From assembly GCA_913774625.1 (NCBI GenBank), contig CAJYHL010000071.1, positions 26,338-90,337 of the forward strand: a stretch of 64,000 nucleotides of DNA, written 5' to 3'. Below are positions 9,102 to 18,709 of this stretch, piece after piece (positions within the stretch are counted from its first letter, which is position 1; each line of letters begins with the position of its first letter). The stretch is from an uncultured Acidovorax sp. Its GTDB lineage: Bacteria; Pseudomonadota; Gammaproteobacteria; Burkholderiales; Burkholderiaceae_C. The position numbers and the translations under genes were made by a program. Below the pieces are notes generated by a model that had not been told where the DNA came from, did no database searches, and worked only from the letters and a program-made list of their open reading frames with translations.

Positions 9102-11009
9102 TCAGCCCATCAAGTCCTTCACCTGCTGCAGCGCGGCCGGGTCGTCCAGCGTGGTCAGGTCGCCCGGATCGCGCCGCTCGGCCACCGCCTGCAGCGCGCG
9201 CCTCAGCAGCTTGCCGCTGCGCGTCTTGGGCAGCAGGCTCACGAAGAACACCCGCGACGGCCGGGCCACGGCTCCCAGCTGGCCATCGACCTGCTGCATG
9301 GCTTCGCCCTCCAGCCGGCGGGCGGCCTCGGGGTCGGCCAGCGCCGCGGCATCGCGCGGCACGGCGAAGGCCATGGCCACCTGGCCCTTGACGGCATCGG
9401 CCACGCCTACTACCGCCACTTCGGCGATGCCGGGGTGGGCGGCGATGCTTTCCTCGATCTCGCGCGTGCCCAGCCGGTGACCGGCCACGTTGATCACGTC
9501 GTCGGTGCGGCCCAGGATGAAGTAGTAGCCGTCCGCGTCGCGGATACCCCAGTCGAAGGTGCTGTAACGCATGGGACCGGGCAGGCTCTTCCAGTAGGTG
9601 TTCACGAAGCGCTCGTCGTCGCGCCAGACGGTCTGCATACAGCCGGGCGGCAGCGGGCCGTCGATCGCCAGCACGCCCTTCTGGCCCGGTTCGGTCAGTT
9701 CCTCGCCGGTGGATTCGTCGATCAGCTTCACGTCGTAGCCATAGACGGCACGGCCCGGGCTGCCCAGGCGGGGTGCCTGGGGCGCCACGCCCATGGCCAG
9801 CGTCAGGATGGGCCAGCCGGTTTCGGTCTGCCAGTAGTTGTCGATGATGGGCACGCCCAGCGCCTCGCCGATCCAGGCGGCCGTGGGCGCATCCAGCGGC
9901 TCGCCGGCCAGCCACAGGGCCTTGAGCGAGGAGACATCATGGCGCGCCAGATAGGCCGCGTCCTGCTTCTTCAGCACGCGCACCGCCGTGGGCGCGGAGA
10001 ACATGTGGGTGACCTTGTGCCGCTCCACGATGCTCCACCACACGCCCGCATCGGGCCGGGTGGGCAGGCCTTCGTAGAAGATGGTGGTCATGCCCGCCAG
10101 CAGCGGGCCATAGACGATGTAGCTGTGGCCCACCACCCAGCCGATGTCGCTGGTGGCGAAGAACACCTGGCCGGCCCGGGCGTCGAACAGGTGGCGCATG
10201 CTGGCCGCCAGCGCCACGGCATAGCCGCCCGTGTCGCGCTGCACGCCCTTGGGCCGGCCGGTGGTGCCGCTGGTGTAGAGCGTGTAGCTGGGGTGGGTCG
10301 CGTCCACCCATTCGCAGGGCACCTGCGCGTCCAGGTGCTTTTCGCGCAGGGCGGCCCAGGCATGGTCCCGCCCGGGCGTGAGCGGCATGGGGGCCAGTCC
10401 CCGGTCCAGCAGCAGCACGGCGCCGGGCTGGTGGCGCGACAGGCGCAGGGCCTCGTCCAGCAGCGGCTTGTAGGGCACGACCTTGCCGCCGCGCGAACCG
10501 GCATCGGCGCTGACGATGGCCACCGGCTCCGCATCGTCGATGCGCGAGGCCAGCGCCCCGGAGGCGAAGCCGCCGAACACCACGCAATGCAGCGCGCCGA
10601 TGCGCGCGCAGGCCAGCATGGCGAAGGCGGCCTCGGCCACCATGGGCATGTAGATCAGCACCCGGTCGCCGCGCCGCACGCCCAGCGACTGCAGCATGGC
10701 CGCCACGCGCTGCACCTCGGTATGCAGCTCGGCATAGGAATAGCTGCGTTCGCTGCCGGTCTCTGTCGATATGGCGACCAGTGCCGGCTGCCCGGCGCGC
10801 TCCGCCAGATGCCGGTCCACCGCGTTGTGGCAGAGGTTGGTGGTGCCGCCCGCGAACCAGCGCGCGAAGGGCAGGTTCGAGTAGTCGCAGATCTGCGCAG
10901 GAGGGGTGCGCCATTCGATCAGCCGGGCCTGCTCGGCCCAAAAGCCTTCGCGGTCCTCGATGGACCGACGATGGAAATCCGCAACAGAGGCGCTGGTCTG
11001 CTCTGGCAT
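9102..11009 (-). CDS. prpE: Propionate--CoA ligase
   Basis: 635 residues, the usual length of the acyl-adenylate-forming PrpE. It converts propionate, ATP and CoA to propionyl-CoA, the entry step to the methylcitrate cycle. The AMP-binding core YTSGTTGRPKG is present, then SDIGWVVGHSYIVYGPLLAG, which favours PrpE/acetyl-CoA synthetase, and the C-terminal catalytic Lys lies in PKTRSGKLLRR. The N-terminal DYSNLPFARWFAGG is typical of PrpE rather than Acs. ATG 11009 is preceded by an AGGAGACAAAGCC leader. No prpB, prpC or acnD genes are adjacent, so it stands alone here. Acetate or other short acids could also be used. Confidence 0.9.
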   Translation of the reverse strand: MPEQTSASVADFHRRSIEDREGFWAEQARLIEWRTPPAQICDYSNLPFARWFAGGTTNLCHNAVDRHLAERAGQPALVAISTETGSERSYSYAELHTEVQRVAAMLQSLGVRRGDRVLIYMPMVAEAAFAMLACARIGALHCVVFGGFASGALASRIDDAEPVAIVSADAGSRGGKVVPYKPLLDEALRLSRHQPGAVLLLDRGLAPMPLTPGRDHAWAALREKHLDAQVPCEWVDATHPSYTLYTSGTTGRPKGVQRDTGGYAVALAASMRHLFDARAGQVFFATSDIGWVVGHSYIVYGPLLAGMTTIFYEGLPTRPDAGVWWSIVERHKVTHMFSAPTAVRVLKKQDAAYLARHDVSSLKALWLAGEPLDAPTAAWIGEALGVPIIDNYWQTETGWPILTLAMGVAPQAPRLGSPGRAVYGYDVKLIDESTGEELTEPGQKGVLAIDGPLPPGCMQTVWRDDERFVNTYWKSLPGPMRYSTFDWGIRDADGYYFILGRTDDVINVAGHRLGTREIEESIAAHPGIAEVAVVGVADAVKGQVAMAFAVPRDAAALADPEAARRLEGEAMQQVDGQLGAVARPSRVFFVSLLPKTRSGKLLRRALQAVAERRDPGDLTTLDDPAALQQVKDLMG

Positions 11010-11322
11010 GGCTTTGTCTCCTGTTTTGTAGGTTTGGCGAAAGGAAGAACAAGCTTGTTCAGAGCGGCTGACAGAGGCCTGACAGGACGGTCCGGGCAGC
11101 GCCGCCCAGGGCTGCCGTGCTGCGGCCCGCAGCCTGCGCCGGGCCGGGAGGGACGGCCACCCCTCCACCGGACCCCTCGCGCCTTTCCATCGACCGTGCC
11201 GATGTCGAATAGGCGAGGAATATTCGGCGAAGATTTGAGGTGTATTAAAAGGATACGGAATACGCTGCCTGCATTGTTGCGGACGTATCACATGGCATGG
11301 GCCTTGAGGCGAGCGCCGCAGC
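11010..11322. other. Intergenic region upstream of prpE
   Basis: About 310 nt with no supported gene. The stretch from about 11200 to 11270 is clearly AT-richer than its surroundings and holds the inverted repeat CGAATA (11206-11211) and TATTCG (11221-11226) with a 9-nt loop, a plausible operator or promoter area for prpE on the minus strand. No clear -35/-10 pair could be fixed. Confidence 0.4.
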
Positions 11323-11514
11323 TGGCAGGTGAACGTCGCCGTCACCCACCTGGACCAGATGACCCAGCAGAATGCCGCGCTGGTCGAGGAGTCGGCTGCC
11401 GCGGCGGGCAGCCTGGAGGAGCAGGGACGGCGCCTGGCCGAGGCGGTGTCCCGCTTCCGGCTGAACTCGCAGGCCACCGCCGGCATCGGAGCCGCAGCGC
11501 CGCAACTGCGATGA
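11323..11514 (+). pseudogene. Methyl-accepting chemotaxis protein C-terminal remnant
   Basis: About 62 codons in frame to the stop at 11514 match only the extreme C-terminal end of a chemotaxis receptor signalling domain: QVNVAVTHLDQMTQQNAALV, then VEESAAAAGSLEEQ and a FRL-type tail. The hairpin tip, methylation helices, membrane segments and ligand domain that should precede it are absent; upstream sequence is the prpE promoter region. A GTG at 11329 could open a 61-residue peptide, but there is no reason to think it functions. Read as the scar of a deleted receptor gene. Confidence 0.7.
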
Positions 11515-11590
11515 CTCGCAGACACGGACCGCGGCCCCTGCCAGGGCACGGGCGCCGCTGGAGCTTCCGTTCTGCGTTCTGCTTTCGGGG

Positions 11591-12205
11591 TTATTTCACC
11601 AGCGCCAGCACGTCCTTGAATGCCGGGTGCTCGCAGCCGCGCAGCCACTCGAAGGCCACCATCTCGGTGGTCACCAGTTCGGCGCCGGCGCCGGCCAGCC
11701 GGTCGAAGGCCGCATCGCGGTTGCGCTCGGTGCGCGAGCCACAGGCGTCGGTCACCACCCAGACCTCGAACTCGTCCTCCAGCAGGTCCAGCGCCGTCTG
11801 CAGCAGGCAGACATGGGCCTCGCAGCCCGCGATGACGATGCTGCCGCGCGCGTCGGCCGGGCTTTGCTGCTGCGCGTTCTTCTGCAGATGGCGCGGCAGG
11901 CTGCGGGCGTTGCCGCCCTGCTGCGGCTTGGCCGGCGGGCGCAGCCATTCGCCCAGGCCCTCTTCAGCGGCGCTGAACTGCATCTTGGCCAGCGTGCGGC
12001 GGCAGGCGGCGCGCACCACGGGGTCGTTGGGCCCCAGGCGCGAAGGATTCTGCTCAGTGCCCCAGACAGGCACCTCCAGCGCCTGGGCCACCTGTGCCAG
12101 CAGCCGGGCATTGGCCAGGACGCCGGCGCCTTCGAAGATCGCAGGCATCAGACGTTCCTGGTAGTCCACCAGAACGAGTTGGGATTCGAGTGCGTCGAGA
12201 AGCAT
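11591..12205 (-). CDS. Isochorismatase-family cysteine hydrolase
   Basis: 204 residues with the isochorismatase fold. The catalytic Asp sits in LVLVDYQERLMPAI at the N-terminus and the nucleophilic Cys in the conserved segment GCEAHVCLLQTALDL; the EQNPSRLGPN loop also fits the YcaC-like branch of hydrolases. ATG 12205 is preceded by AAGG at good spacing, so I prefer it to an upstream ATG at 12271 that would run through a repeat element. The substrate is unknown (isochorismate, nicotinamide and other amides are used by relatives). It is a stand-alone gene between prpE and the sugar dehydrogenase. Confidence 0.85.
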   Translation of the reverse strand: MLLDALESQLVLVDYQERLMPAIFEGAGVLANARLLAQVAQALEVPVWGTEQNPSRLGPNDPVVRAACRRTLAKMQFSAAEEGLGEWLRPPAKPQQGGNARSLPRHLQKNAQQQSPADARGSIVIAGCEAHVCLLQTALDLLEDEFEVWVVTDACGSRTERNRDAAFDRLAGAGAELVTTEMVAFEWLRGCEHPAFKDVLALVK

Positions 12206-12276
12206 GGTGGCGTACCTTGGGTCCGGCTGAATGGAAGCGAAATGACCTGCCTGCGCTTGCGGAATCGGCACAGGCA

Positions 12277-12293
12277 GCTATCAATCATATAGC
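12277..12293. repeat. 17-nt dispersed palindrome (GCTAT-N7-ATAGC)
   Basis: GCTAT, seven bases, ATAGC, in the short gap between two minus-strand genes. Read on the minus strand it continues into a GC-rich tail with a second short hairpin. The same 5+7+5 layout occurs at 20914, 53562 and 57037. Confidence 0.6.
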
Positions 12294-12322
12294 AGCCTAC
12301 GGGGCCACAGGCGCCCCTGTGT

Positions 12323-13525
12323 TCAGGGCCGCAGCCGCAGCAGCTGCCCATCCGGGCTGTCGGTCAGCAGGTAGAGCCAGCCATCGGGCCCCTGGCGCAC
12401 GTCGCGGATGCGGTTGCCTGCCTTGTCCAGCAGGTATTCGTCGCGCACCACCCGGCCCGAGGCGTCGAACTGCAGCCGGTGCAGGCGCGCGAAGCGCAGC
12501 GAGCCTACGAACAGGCTGCCCTTCCAGGCCGCCCCATAGCGGTCGCTGGTCAGAAAGGCCATGCCCGAAGGCGCGATCGACGGCACCCAGTAATGCAGCG
12601 GCTGTTCCATGCCCGCCTTGGCCGTGCCTTCGCCGATCTTGCCGCCGCCGTAGTTCTCTCCATAGGTGATGACCGGCCAGCCATAGTTGCGGCCCGCCTG
12701 CACGATATTGATCTCGTCGCCGCCCTGCGGGCCATGTTCATGCGTCCACAGGCGCCCGTCGGGCCCCAGCGTGGCGCCCTGCACGTTGCGATGGCCCCAG
12801 CTCCAGATCTCGGGCAGTGCCCCGGCAGGGGCCGGGTTGCCCGGCGCGGCGCCGCCGTCTATGCGCACATGAACGATCTTGCCGAGGTGGTTGTCCAGGG
12901 TCTGCGCATCGTCCCTGCGGCTGAAGCGGTCGCCGAGGGTGAGGAACAGGCCCCCTTGCCCGTCCTGCACGATGCGGCAGCCGAAATGCGCCGTGCTGCG
13001 CACCTTGGGCTTCTGGCTGAAGATGACCTGAACGTCCTTCAGCGTCTTTTCCTCGGATGGAAGCGTAGCCCGTGCCAGCGCCGTGCTGTTGGTGCCGCCG
13101 CCCTTGGCATCGGGTTCTGAAAAGCAGAAGTAGATGCGTCGGTTGCGCTCGAAGTCGGCATCCGCCACCACGTCGAGCAAGCCGCCCTGCCCGCCTGCGG
13201 CGATCGCCGGTAGCCCTGCCAGCGGCGCACTGAGGCGGCCGTCGGACTCCACGATGCGCAGGCGGCCGGGCCGCTCGGTGACCAGGAAGCGCCCGCCCGG
13301 CAGGAAGGCCAGCCCCCAGGGATGCTCCAGCCCGGTCGCCACCACTTCGGTGGAAACCGCTGAACGCGCGGCCACCGGGGCTACCGGCGGCGCCCCTGCG
13401 GCCGCATGCGCGGGGGCCACGGCCCAGGCGATGGCGGTGGTGAGAATGATCGCCGCCGCTACCTTAACCATAGCTGCCTGTGGCCTCTGCATCAGGGTGG
13501 GGCCTGCATTTCGTTGCAAATTCAT
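12323..13525 (-). CDS. PQQ-dependent sugar dehydrogenase (soluble aldose dehydrogenase type)
   Basis: 400 residues of the YliI/Asd beta-propeller family, which oxidises aldoses in the periplasm using pyrroloquinoline quinone. A cleavable signal peptide is clear (Lys-Val then a long hydrophobic stretch ending AHA around residue 36). Family marks are TGLEHPWGLAFLPGGRFLVT at the start of the propeller, the HGPQGGDEIN motif with the cofactor-region His, and the final GPDGWLYLLTDSPDGQLLRL blade. ATG 13525 is supported by GAGGAGA about 8 nt upstream; an in-frame ATG 165 nt earlier is rejected because it would bury the signal peptide. No PQQ synthesis genes are in the window. Confidence 0.9.
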   Translation of the reverse strand: MNLQRNAGPTLMQRPQAAMVKVAAAIILTTAIAWAVAPAHAAAGAPPVAPVAARSAVSTEVVATGLEHPWGLAFLPGGRFLVTERPGRLRIVESDGRLSAPLAGLPAIAAGGQGGLLDVVADADFERNRRIYFCFSEPDAKGGGTNSTALARATLPSEEKTLKDVQVIFSQKPKVRSTAHFGCRIVQDGQGGLFLTLGDRFSRRDDAQTLDNHLGKIVHVRIDGGAAPGNPAPAGALPEIWSWGHRNVQGATLGPDGRLWTHEHGPQGGDEINIVQAGRNYGWPVITYGENYGGGKIGEGTAKAGMEQPLHYWVPSIAPSGMAFLTSDRYGAAWKGSLFVGSLRFARLHRLQFDASGRVVRDEYLLDKAGNRIRDVRQGPDGWLYLLTDSPDGQLLRLRP

Positions 13526-13697
13526 CGGGGTCTCCTCGGAAGCCCCGGCTACGGGGCCCGCCCATGCCGCAAACCCGCGTCGCTGCGTGCTCTGGCGGAC
13601 TTCATCATCGGCAAAAACCATGACTATCTCCCGAGCATCCCGACTCAAAAAGCAGGACGTTCGGCATTTTTTTGTAGGACTTCCGCCCAAGCCGTGC

Positions 13698-13703
13698 TAC
13701 TCT
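13698..13703 (+). promoter_or_regulatory. Candidate -10 box of the NlpC/P60 gene
   Basis: TACTCT lies 8 nt before ATG 13712, which would place the transcript start at or next to the start codon. No ribosome-binding site is visible, consistent with a leaderless message. Confidence 0.35.
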
Positions 13704-13711
13704 CGCGACCC

Positions 13712-14284
13712 ATGTCACGTTGGATTTGCTTTTTGTTACTTGTTGGCGCCCAGGCCGTACACGCAGCCCCCGCTGCCAGCAAGATCAGCGACGATGAAAT
13801 CGACCGCATCCTCAAGGAACGCGGCTTGATGTCCCAACTGCAGGAAGTGCGCAACGACGTCACCGACCGCACGACCACCCTGGTGTCCACCGCCATGGGT
13901 TTTCTGGGCGTTCCCTACCGCCGCGGCGGCAGCAGCGCAGAAACCGGCTTCGACTGCAGCGGCTTCGTCAGGACCATCTTCGAGCAGGCCAAGGGCCTGG
14001 TGCTGCCGCGCCGCGCCAAGGAACAGGCCGCCGCCACCGAAGTCATCGACAAGAAAGACCTGAAGCCCGGCGATCTGGTGTTCTTCAACACCATGCGCCA
14101 CGCCTTCAGCCATGTCGGCATCTATCTGGGTGACGGCAAGTTCATCCACTCCCCCCGCAGCGGCTCCGAAGTGCGCGTGGAAGACATGACGGGCAAATAC
14201 TGGCAGCGCCGCTTCAACGGTGCCCGCCGCGTGGTGGCAGAAGATGACGCCGCCGACGCGCTCGCCAATTCGGCGCGCCGCTGA
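13712..14284 (+). CDS. Secreted NlpC/P60 family peptidoglycan hydrolase
   Basis: 190 residues. A signal peptide (MSRWICFLLLVGAQAVHAAP) directs it to the periplasm, where NlpC/P60 enzymes cut peptide stems of peptidoglycan. The catalytic Cys is in GFDCSGFVRTIF and the His in FSHVGIYLGDGKFIHSP, with the usual DLKPGDLVFF between, so the active site looks complete. A region of about 45 residues between the signal peptide and the domain is mostly polar. The gene is divergent from the sugar dehydrogenase and ends in a strong terminator, so it is probably monocistronic. Confidence 0.92.
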   Translation: MSRWICFLLLVGAQAVHAAPAASKISDDEIDRILKERGLMSQLQEVRNDVTDRTTTLVSTAMGFLGVPYRRGGSSAETGFDCSGFVRTIFEQAKGLVLPRRAKEQAAATEVIDKKDLKPGDLVFFNTMRHAFSHVGIYLGDGKFIHSPRSGSEVRVEDMTGKYWQRRFNGARRVVAEDDAADALANSARR

Positions 14285-14315
14285 GCGCCTACTGCAGCCG
14301 GGCACTCCTCCCCAG

Positions 14316-14342
14316 AAAAAGCCGCCTCATGGCGGCTTTTTT
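14316..14342 (+). terminator. Rho-independent terminator after the NlpC/P60 gene
   Basis: AAAGCCGCC, loop TCAT, GGCGGC followed by a run of six T, 32 nt after the stop codon. A strong symmetrical hairpin. Confidence 0.9.
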
Positions 14343-14508
14343 GCGTCTGGACTCCTCTGAAAGCATCCTGCCGGCCGTGCCAGGGCCGCATGTGCGGCGT
14401 CGTCCTGCAAGGGAGGGTCGCGCCGCTGGCCACAATGCGCCTCAGCGGCCTGCAGGGCATGCCCATGCGCCGTACCGTCTTCCTCAACCCTTGCACTGAA
14501 AGCACCCC

Positions 14509-14760
14509 ATGATGTCCCTACTCGGCACTCTGTTCGTCGGCCTGATCGTCGGCCTGCTGGCTCGCGCCATCAAACCCGGTGACGACAAGCTCGGCTGGTT
14601 CATGACCATGCTGCTCGGCGTTGCGGGCGCCTTTCTCGCCACTTATGTCGGCGTCGCCATGGGCTGGTACGCGCAGGGCCAGGCCGCAGGCTGGATCGCC
14701 TCCATCGTCGGCGCCATCGTGCTGCTGGTGCTCTACGGCATGATCCGCCGCAAGGGCTGA
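14509..14760 (+). CDS. GlsB/YeaQ/YmgE family stress-response membrane protein
   Basis: 83 residues with three hydrophobic segments, matching the small transglycosylase-associated (GlsB/YeaQ) family. The N-terminal segment LFVGLIVGLLARAIKPGDDKLGW is diagnostic, and the third segment IVGAIVLLVLYGMI ends in a basic RRKG tail. These inner-membrane proteins are linked to general stress in several bacteria; the biochemical role is unknown. A second ATG directly follows the first (positions 14509 and 14512), so the exact start is one residue uncertain. Confidence 0.88.
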   Translation: MMSLLGTLFVGLIVGLLARAIKPGDDKLGWFMTMLLGVAGAFLATYVGVAMGWYAQGQAAGWIASIVGAIVLLVLYGMIRRKG

Positions 14761-14797
14761 GCTCGGCGTCCGGCCTTCGCATGATGCAACCCCGCCG

Positions 14798-15313
14798 ATG
14801 CTGAAGAAATCCAGGCCTCCGTCCGCAGAGCAGCTGGCGGACGGCGACAGGGCGCTGCAGGCCGCCATCGAAAGCAGCCGCCGCCTGCTGCACCGCCGCG
14901 CCCTCTATGCGGCGGTGGCCAGCACTGTGCCGGTCCCTGGGCTGGATTGGGCTGTGGACGCCGCGCTGCTGTCGCGCCTGGTGCCCCAGATCAACGCCCA
15001 CTTCGGCCTGACGCCCGCGCAGATCGACGCCCTTACGCCCCACAAGCGCGAGCAGGTGCAGAAAGCCGTCTCGATGGTGGGCTCGGTACTGATCGGCAAG
15101 CTGGTCACGCGCGAACTGGTCATCCGCGCCAGCCGCACCATAGGCATGCGCCTGACCGCCACCCAGGCCGCCAAATTCGTTCCCCTGGCCGGCCAGGCCG
15201 TGGCGGCCGCACTGGGATATGCCACGCTGCGCTACCTGGGCGAGCAGCATCTGCAGGACTGCGTGCGGGTGGTCAAGCAAGCCCAGCTGAGTCTGCCCGA
15301 GCCCAGGGCCTGA
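14798..15313 (+). CDS. Uncharacterised protein, DUF697/YcjF-like
   Basis: 171 residues. A central conserved-looking stretch, VPVPGLDWAVDAALLSRLVP, followed by HFGLTPAQ resembles the DUF697 (YcjF-type) domain, in which small membrane-proximal helices alternate with Gly/Ala-rich segments. Two stretches (STVPVPGLDWAVDAAL and KFVPLAGQAVAAALGYATL) are hydrophobic enough to associate with the membrane. Function is not known. It lies 37 nt after the GlsB gene in the same direction, so both may be expressed together. Confidence 0.65.
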   Translation: MLKKSRPPSAEQLADGDRALQAAIESSRRLLHRRALYAAVASTVPVPGLDWAVDAALLSRLVPQINAHFGLTPAQIDALTPHKREQVQKAVSMVGSVLIGKLVTRELVIRASRTIGMRLTATQAAKFVPLAGQAVAAALGYATLRYLGEQHLQDCVRVVKQAQLSLPEPRA

Positions 15314-15351
15314 GCACCCCGGCGCACCGGGCGCGGCACAATTGCCGGCCA

Positions 15352-18120
15352 GTGACCGACCCCGGACCGTTCCCCCCTTCCCCCGCTGCTTCCTCCGGCG
15401 CAGCCGCGCCGCCCGCGTTCCGACAGGCGGTTGTCGCCGCCTGGATCGGCGCCCTGCGCCGACGCGCCGATACGGCCACCCTGCACGCGCTGCCCCAGCC
15501 GACCGAGGCCGAAGCCGCCCGCGTGATGGCGCTGATGCGCGGCGACGCCCCCACAGATGCGCCTCCGCCTCTGCCAGCCGGCGTGACCGCCGGGCGATTC
15601 CAGCCCAGCATCACCCTGATGACCCTGGGCCGGGGCGACGGCCTGCTGGGGATGGAGCGCCACGGCGCCATCGGCCCGCGCGGCGGCAGCGTGACGCTGG
15701 CGCAGATCGACTGGATCTACCGCGTGGATTCAGGCCCAGGCGCGGATGCCGACGAGCCGAGCCCGCTTGTCTGGCAGACGCCCGCGCCCACCACCGTGCT
15801 GAACGCCCGTCCGGCCCCCGTGCAGGAGCTGCCCAGCTCAGGCCCATCGCCACTGCGCCTGCAGCGCGACCTGGCTGCGGAAGCGGACGCCATCGACCTG
15901 GTGCGGGACCTGGGCCTGCAGCCCATCGACGCCCGCAAGCTGCAGTGGCGCGATCCGGAGGCAGCGGACTGCCCTGGCCCGCTCTGGACGCTGCCGCAGG
16001 AATCCGCCTTCGGCGACTTCTGGGCCGATGCGGTGCCCCGCCTGCGCGCCCAGGGCTGGCGGGTGGTGGTGCGGCCGGGCTTCGCGCACGAAAGCGTGGC
16101 GGTGCAGCGCTGGAGGCTCGTCGTTTCCCCCGACACCGGCGAGCCGGAAGCCAAGGAAGTGGACGGCCCGCTGGCCACACGCCCACGCCCTGTGCAGAAG
16201 CTGCGCCTGTCCGAGCGCGAAGGCGCCTGGCTGCTGAGCCTGGGCGTGGAGATCGACGGCGAGACGCTGGACCTGGCCCCCATGCTGGCCGACCTGCTGC
16301 GCCGCGATGCGCGCTGGCTGGACGCGCGGCGCATCGCCGCCATCGACGACATCGCCATCATCACGCTGCGCGCGCCGGGCGGGCGACGGATCGAGGCGCC
16401 GGCCGAACCGCTCAAGGCCATCGTCGGCGCGCTGGTCGATCTGCTGGCCGATCCCGCCCGACAGCAGCGCCGCGAAGGCGAACCGCTGCGGCTGGGTGCC
16501 TGGGAGACGCAGCGGCTGCAGGCCCTGCAGGCCGCACTGGGCCAGGGCGCGCAGGCCTGGCAGTTGCAGGGCGATGCCGGGATTGCCCTGCTGGCGCGGC
16601 GGCTCAAGGCCAGCGGCACGCCGCAGCCCGTGGCAGCGCCCCGGGGCCTGCAGGTGCCCTTGCGCGGCTATCAAGCACAAGGGCTGGCCTGGCTGCAGTA
16701 TCTGCGGGCCCAGGGCCTGGGCGGCATCCTGGCCGACGAGATGGGCCTGGGCAAGACCGCGCAGGCCCTGGCCCATGTGCTGCTGGAAAAGGAAAGCGGC
16801 CGCCTCGCCCGGCCCACGCTGGTGGTGCTGCCCACCTCGCTGCTCTTCAACTGGCAGGCCGAGGCCGCGCGCATGGCGCCCGGTTTGCGCGTGCTGGTCC
16901 TGCAGGGGCCCGACCGGGCCAGGCACTTCGCGCGGATGGCGGAACACGACCTGGTGCTGACCACCTACCCGCTGCTCTGGCGCGATGCGCCGGCCCTGTC
17001 GGCCCAGGCCTTCCACCTGGTGATCCTCGACGAAGCGCAGATGGTGAAGAACGCCGGCAGCCGCAGCGCCCGCGCCCTGCGCAGCCTGCAGGCCACGCAC
17101 CGGCTCTGCCTGACCGGCACGCCGCTGGAAAACCATCTGGGCGAGCTCTGGGCGCAGTTCGACTTCCTCATGCCCGGCTTTCTGGGCGATGCGCGGCAGT
17201 TCGCCCAGCGCTGGCGCAAGCCCATCGAGGAAAACGGCGAAACCCTGCGCGCGCAGCTGCTGGCCCAGCGCGTGCGCCCCTTCATCCTGCGCCGCCGCAA
17301 GGCCGACGTGGCGGCCGAGCTGCCGCCGCGCACCGACATCCTGCAGAGCGTGCAGCTGCAAGGCCGCCAGCGCACCCTGTACGAGGCCGTGCGCACCGCC
17401 GCCGACAAGCAGGTGCGCCGAGCCCTCGCCCGCCAGGGCTGGGCCGGCGCGCAGATCGCGGTGCTGGACGCACTGCTCAAGCTGCGCCAGGTCTGCTGCG
17501 ACCCGCGCCTGGTCAAGGGCGCCCAGGTGGCTCCTGGCACAGAAAGCGCCAAGCTCGAATGGCTGGCAGCCGCCCTGCCCGCTCTGGTCGAGCAAGGCCG
17601 CCGCGTGCTGGTGTTCTCGCAGTTCACCGCCTTGCTGGACCTGGTGGGCGAGTGCCTGGATGGGCTGGAGCAGCCCTTCCTGCGCCTGACCGGCCGGACG
17701 CCGCCAGCGCAGCGCGCCAAGGTGGTGGAGCGATTCCAGCAGCAGATACCGTCAGCGGGCGGCGGCGCCCCGGTGCTGCTGGTCAGCCTGAAAGCCGGCG
17801 GTACCGGCCTGAACCTGACGGCCGCCGACACCGTGATCCACCTCGACCCTTGGTGGAACCCCGCCGCCCAAGAGCAGGCCACCGCCCGCGCCCACCGCAT
17901 CGGGCAGGACCAGCCCGTCTTCGTCTATCGGCTGGTGGCCGAAGGCAGCATCGAAGAGCGGCTGCTGGAGCTGCAATCGCGCAAGCAGGCCCTGGCGGAC
18001 GGCGTGCTGGGCCACGATGCGGCAGAAACGGTCAAGTTCAGCGAAGCCGATCTGCAGGGGCTGCTGGCGCCGCTGGCCGCCGCGCGCGACGTCATGCCGG
18101 ATGCGGGCGGCATGGTCTGA
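15352..18120 (+). CDS. SNF2/HepA-family DEAD-like helicase
   Basis: 922 residues, a Swi2/Snf2 ATPase that probably remodels protein-nucleic-acid complexes. The N-terminal ~420 residues are a variable region seen in bacterial SNF2 proteins. The ATPase begins with LRGYQAQGLAWLQYL, Walker A LADEMGLGKT near residue 460, DEAQ near 560, and LTGTPLENHL; the C-terminal helicase lobe has VLVFSQFTALLDLV and the arginine-finger motif ATARAHRIGQ near 846. The first plausible start is GTG 15352, with CACAAT 9 nt upstream. I recognise no SWIM zinc motif. Not RapA: the RNA-polymerase-binding domains are not recognisable. Confidence 0.88.
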   Translation: MTDPGPFPPSPAASSGAAAPPAFRQAVVAAWIGALRRRADTATLHALPQPTEAEAARVMALMRGDAPTDAPPPLPAGVTAGRFQPSITLMTLGRGDGLLGMERHGAIGPRGGSVTLAQIDWIYRVDSGPGADADEPSPLVWQTPAPTTVLNARPAPVQELPSSGPSPLRLQRDLAAEADAIDLVRDLGLQPIDARKLQWRDPEAADCPGPLWTLPQESAFGDFWADAVPRLRAQGWRVVVRPGFAHESVAVQRWRLVVSPDTGEPEAKEVDGPLATRPRPVQKLRLSEREGAWLLSLGVEIDGETLDLAPMLADLLRRDARWLDARRIAAIDDIAIITLRAPGGRRIEAPAEPLKAIVGALVDLLADPARQQRREGEPLRLGAWETQRLQALQAALGQGAQAWQLQGDAGIALLARRLKASGTPQPVAAPRGLQVPLRGYQAQGLAWLQYLRAQGLGGILADEMGLGKTAQALAHVLLEKESGRLARPTLVVLPTSLLFNWQAEAARMAPGLRVLVLQGPDRARHFARMAEHDLVLTTYPLLWRDAPALSAQAFHLVILDEAQMVKNAGSRSARALRSLQATHRLCLTGTPLENHLGELWAQFDFLMPGFLGDARQFAQRWRKPIEENGETLRAQLLAQRVRPFILRRRKADVAAELPPRTDILQSVQLQGRQRTLYEAVRTAADKQVRRALARQGWAGAQIAVLDALLKLRQVCCDPRLVKGAQVAPGTESAKLEWLAAALPALVEQGRRVLVFSQFTALLDLVGECLDGLEQPFLRLTGRTPPAQRAKVVERFQQQIPSAGGGAPVLLVSLKAGGTGLNLTAADTVIHLDPWWNPAAQEQATARAHRIGQDQPVFVYRLVAEGSIEERLLELQSRKQALADGVLGHDAAETVKFSEADLQGLLAPLAAARDVMPDAGGMV

Positions 18121-18150
18121 GCCTGCAGGACTTTGTCGGAAAATCCCGCC

Positions 18151-18666
<516 letters not shown>

Positions 18667-18709
18667 CCGGGCCACAGCCTCGCCACGCCCGCCCCCAGCC
18701 AAAGCCCGT

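Noticed and set aside
16665..16690. GCTATCAAGC... sequence resembling the 17-nt palindrome inside the SNF2 gene
   Set aside because: The second arm does not match ATAGC and the bases encode the conserved GYQAQG motif, so the resemblance is coincidental.
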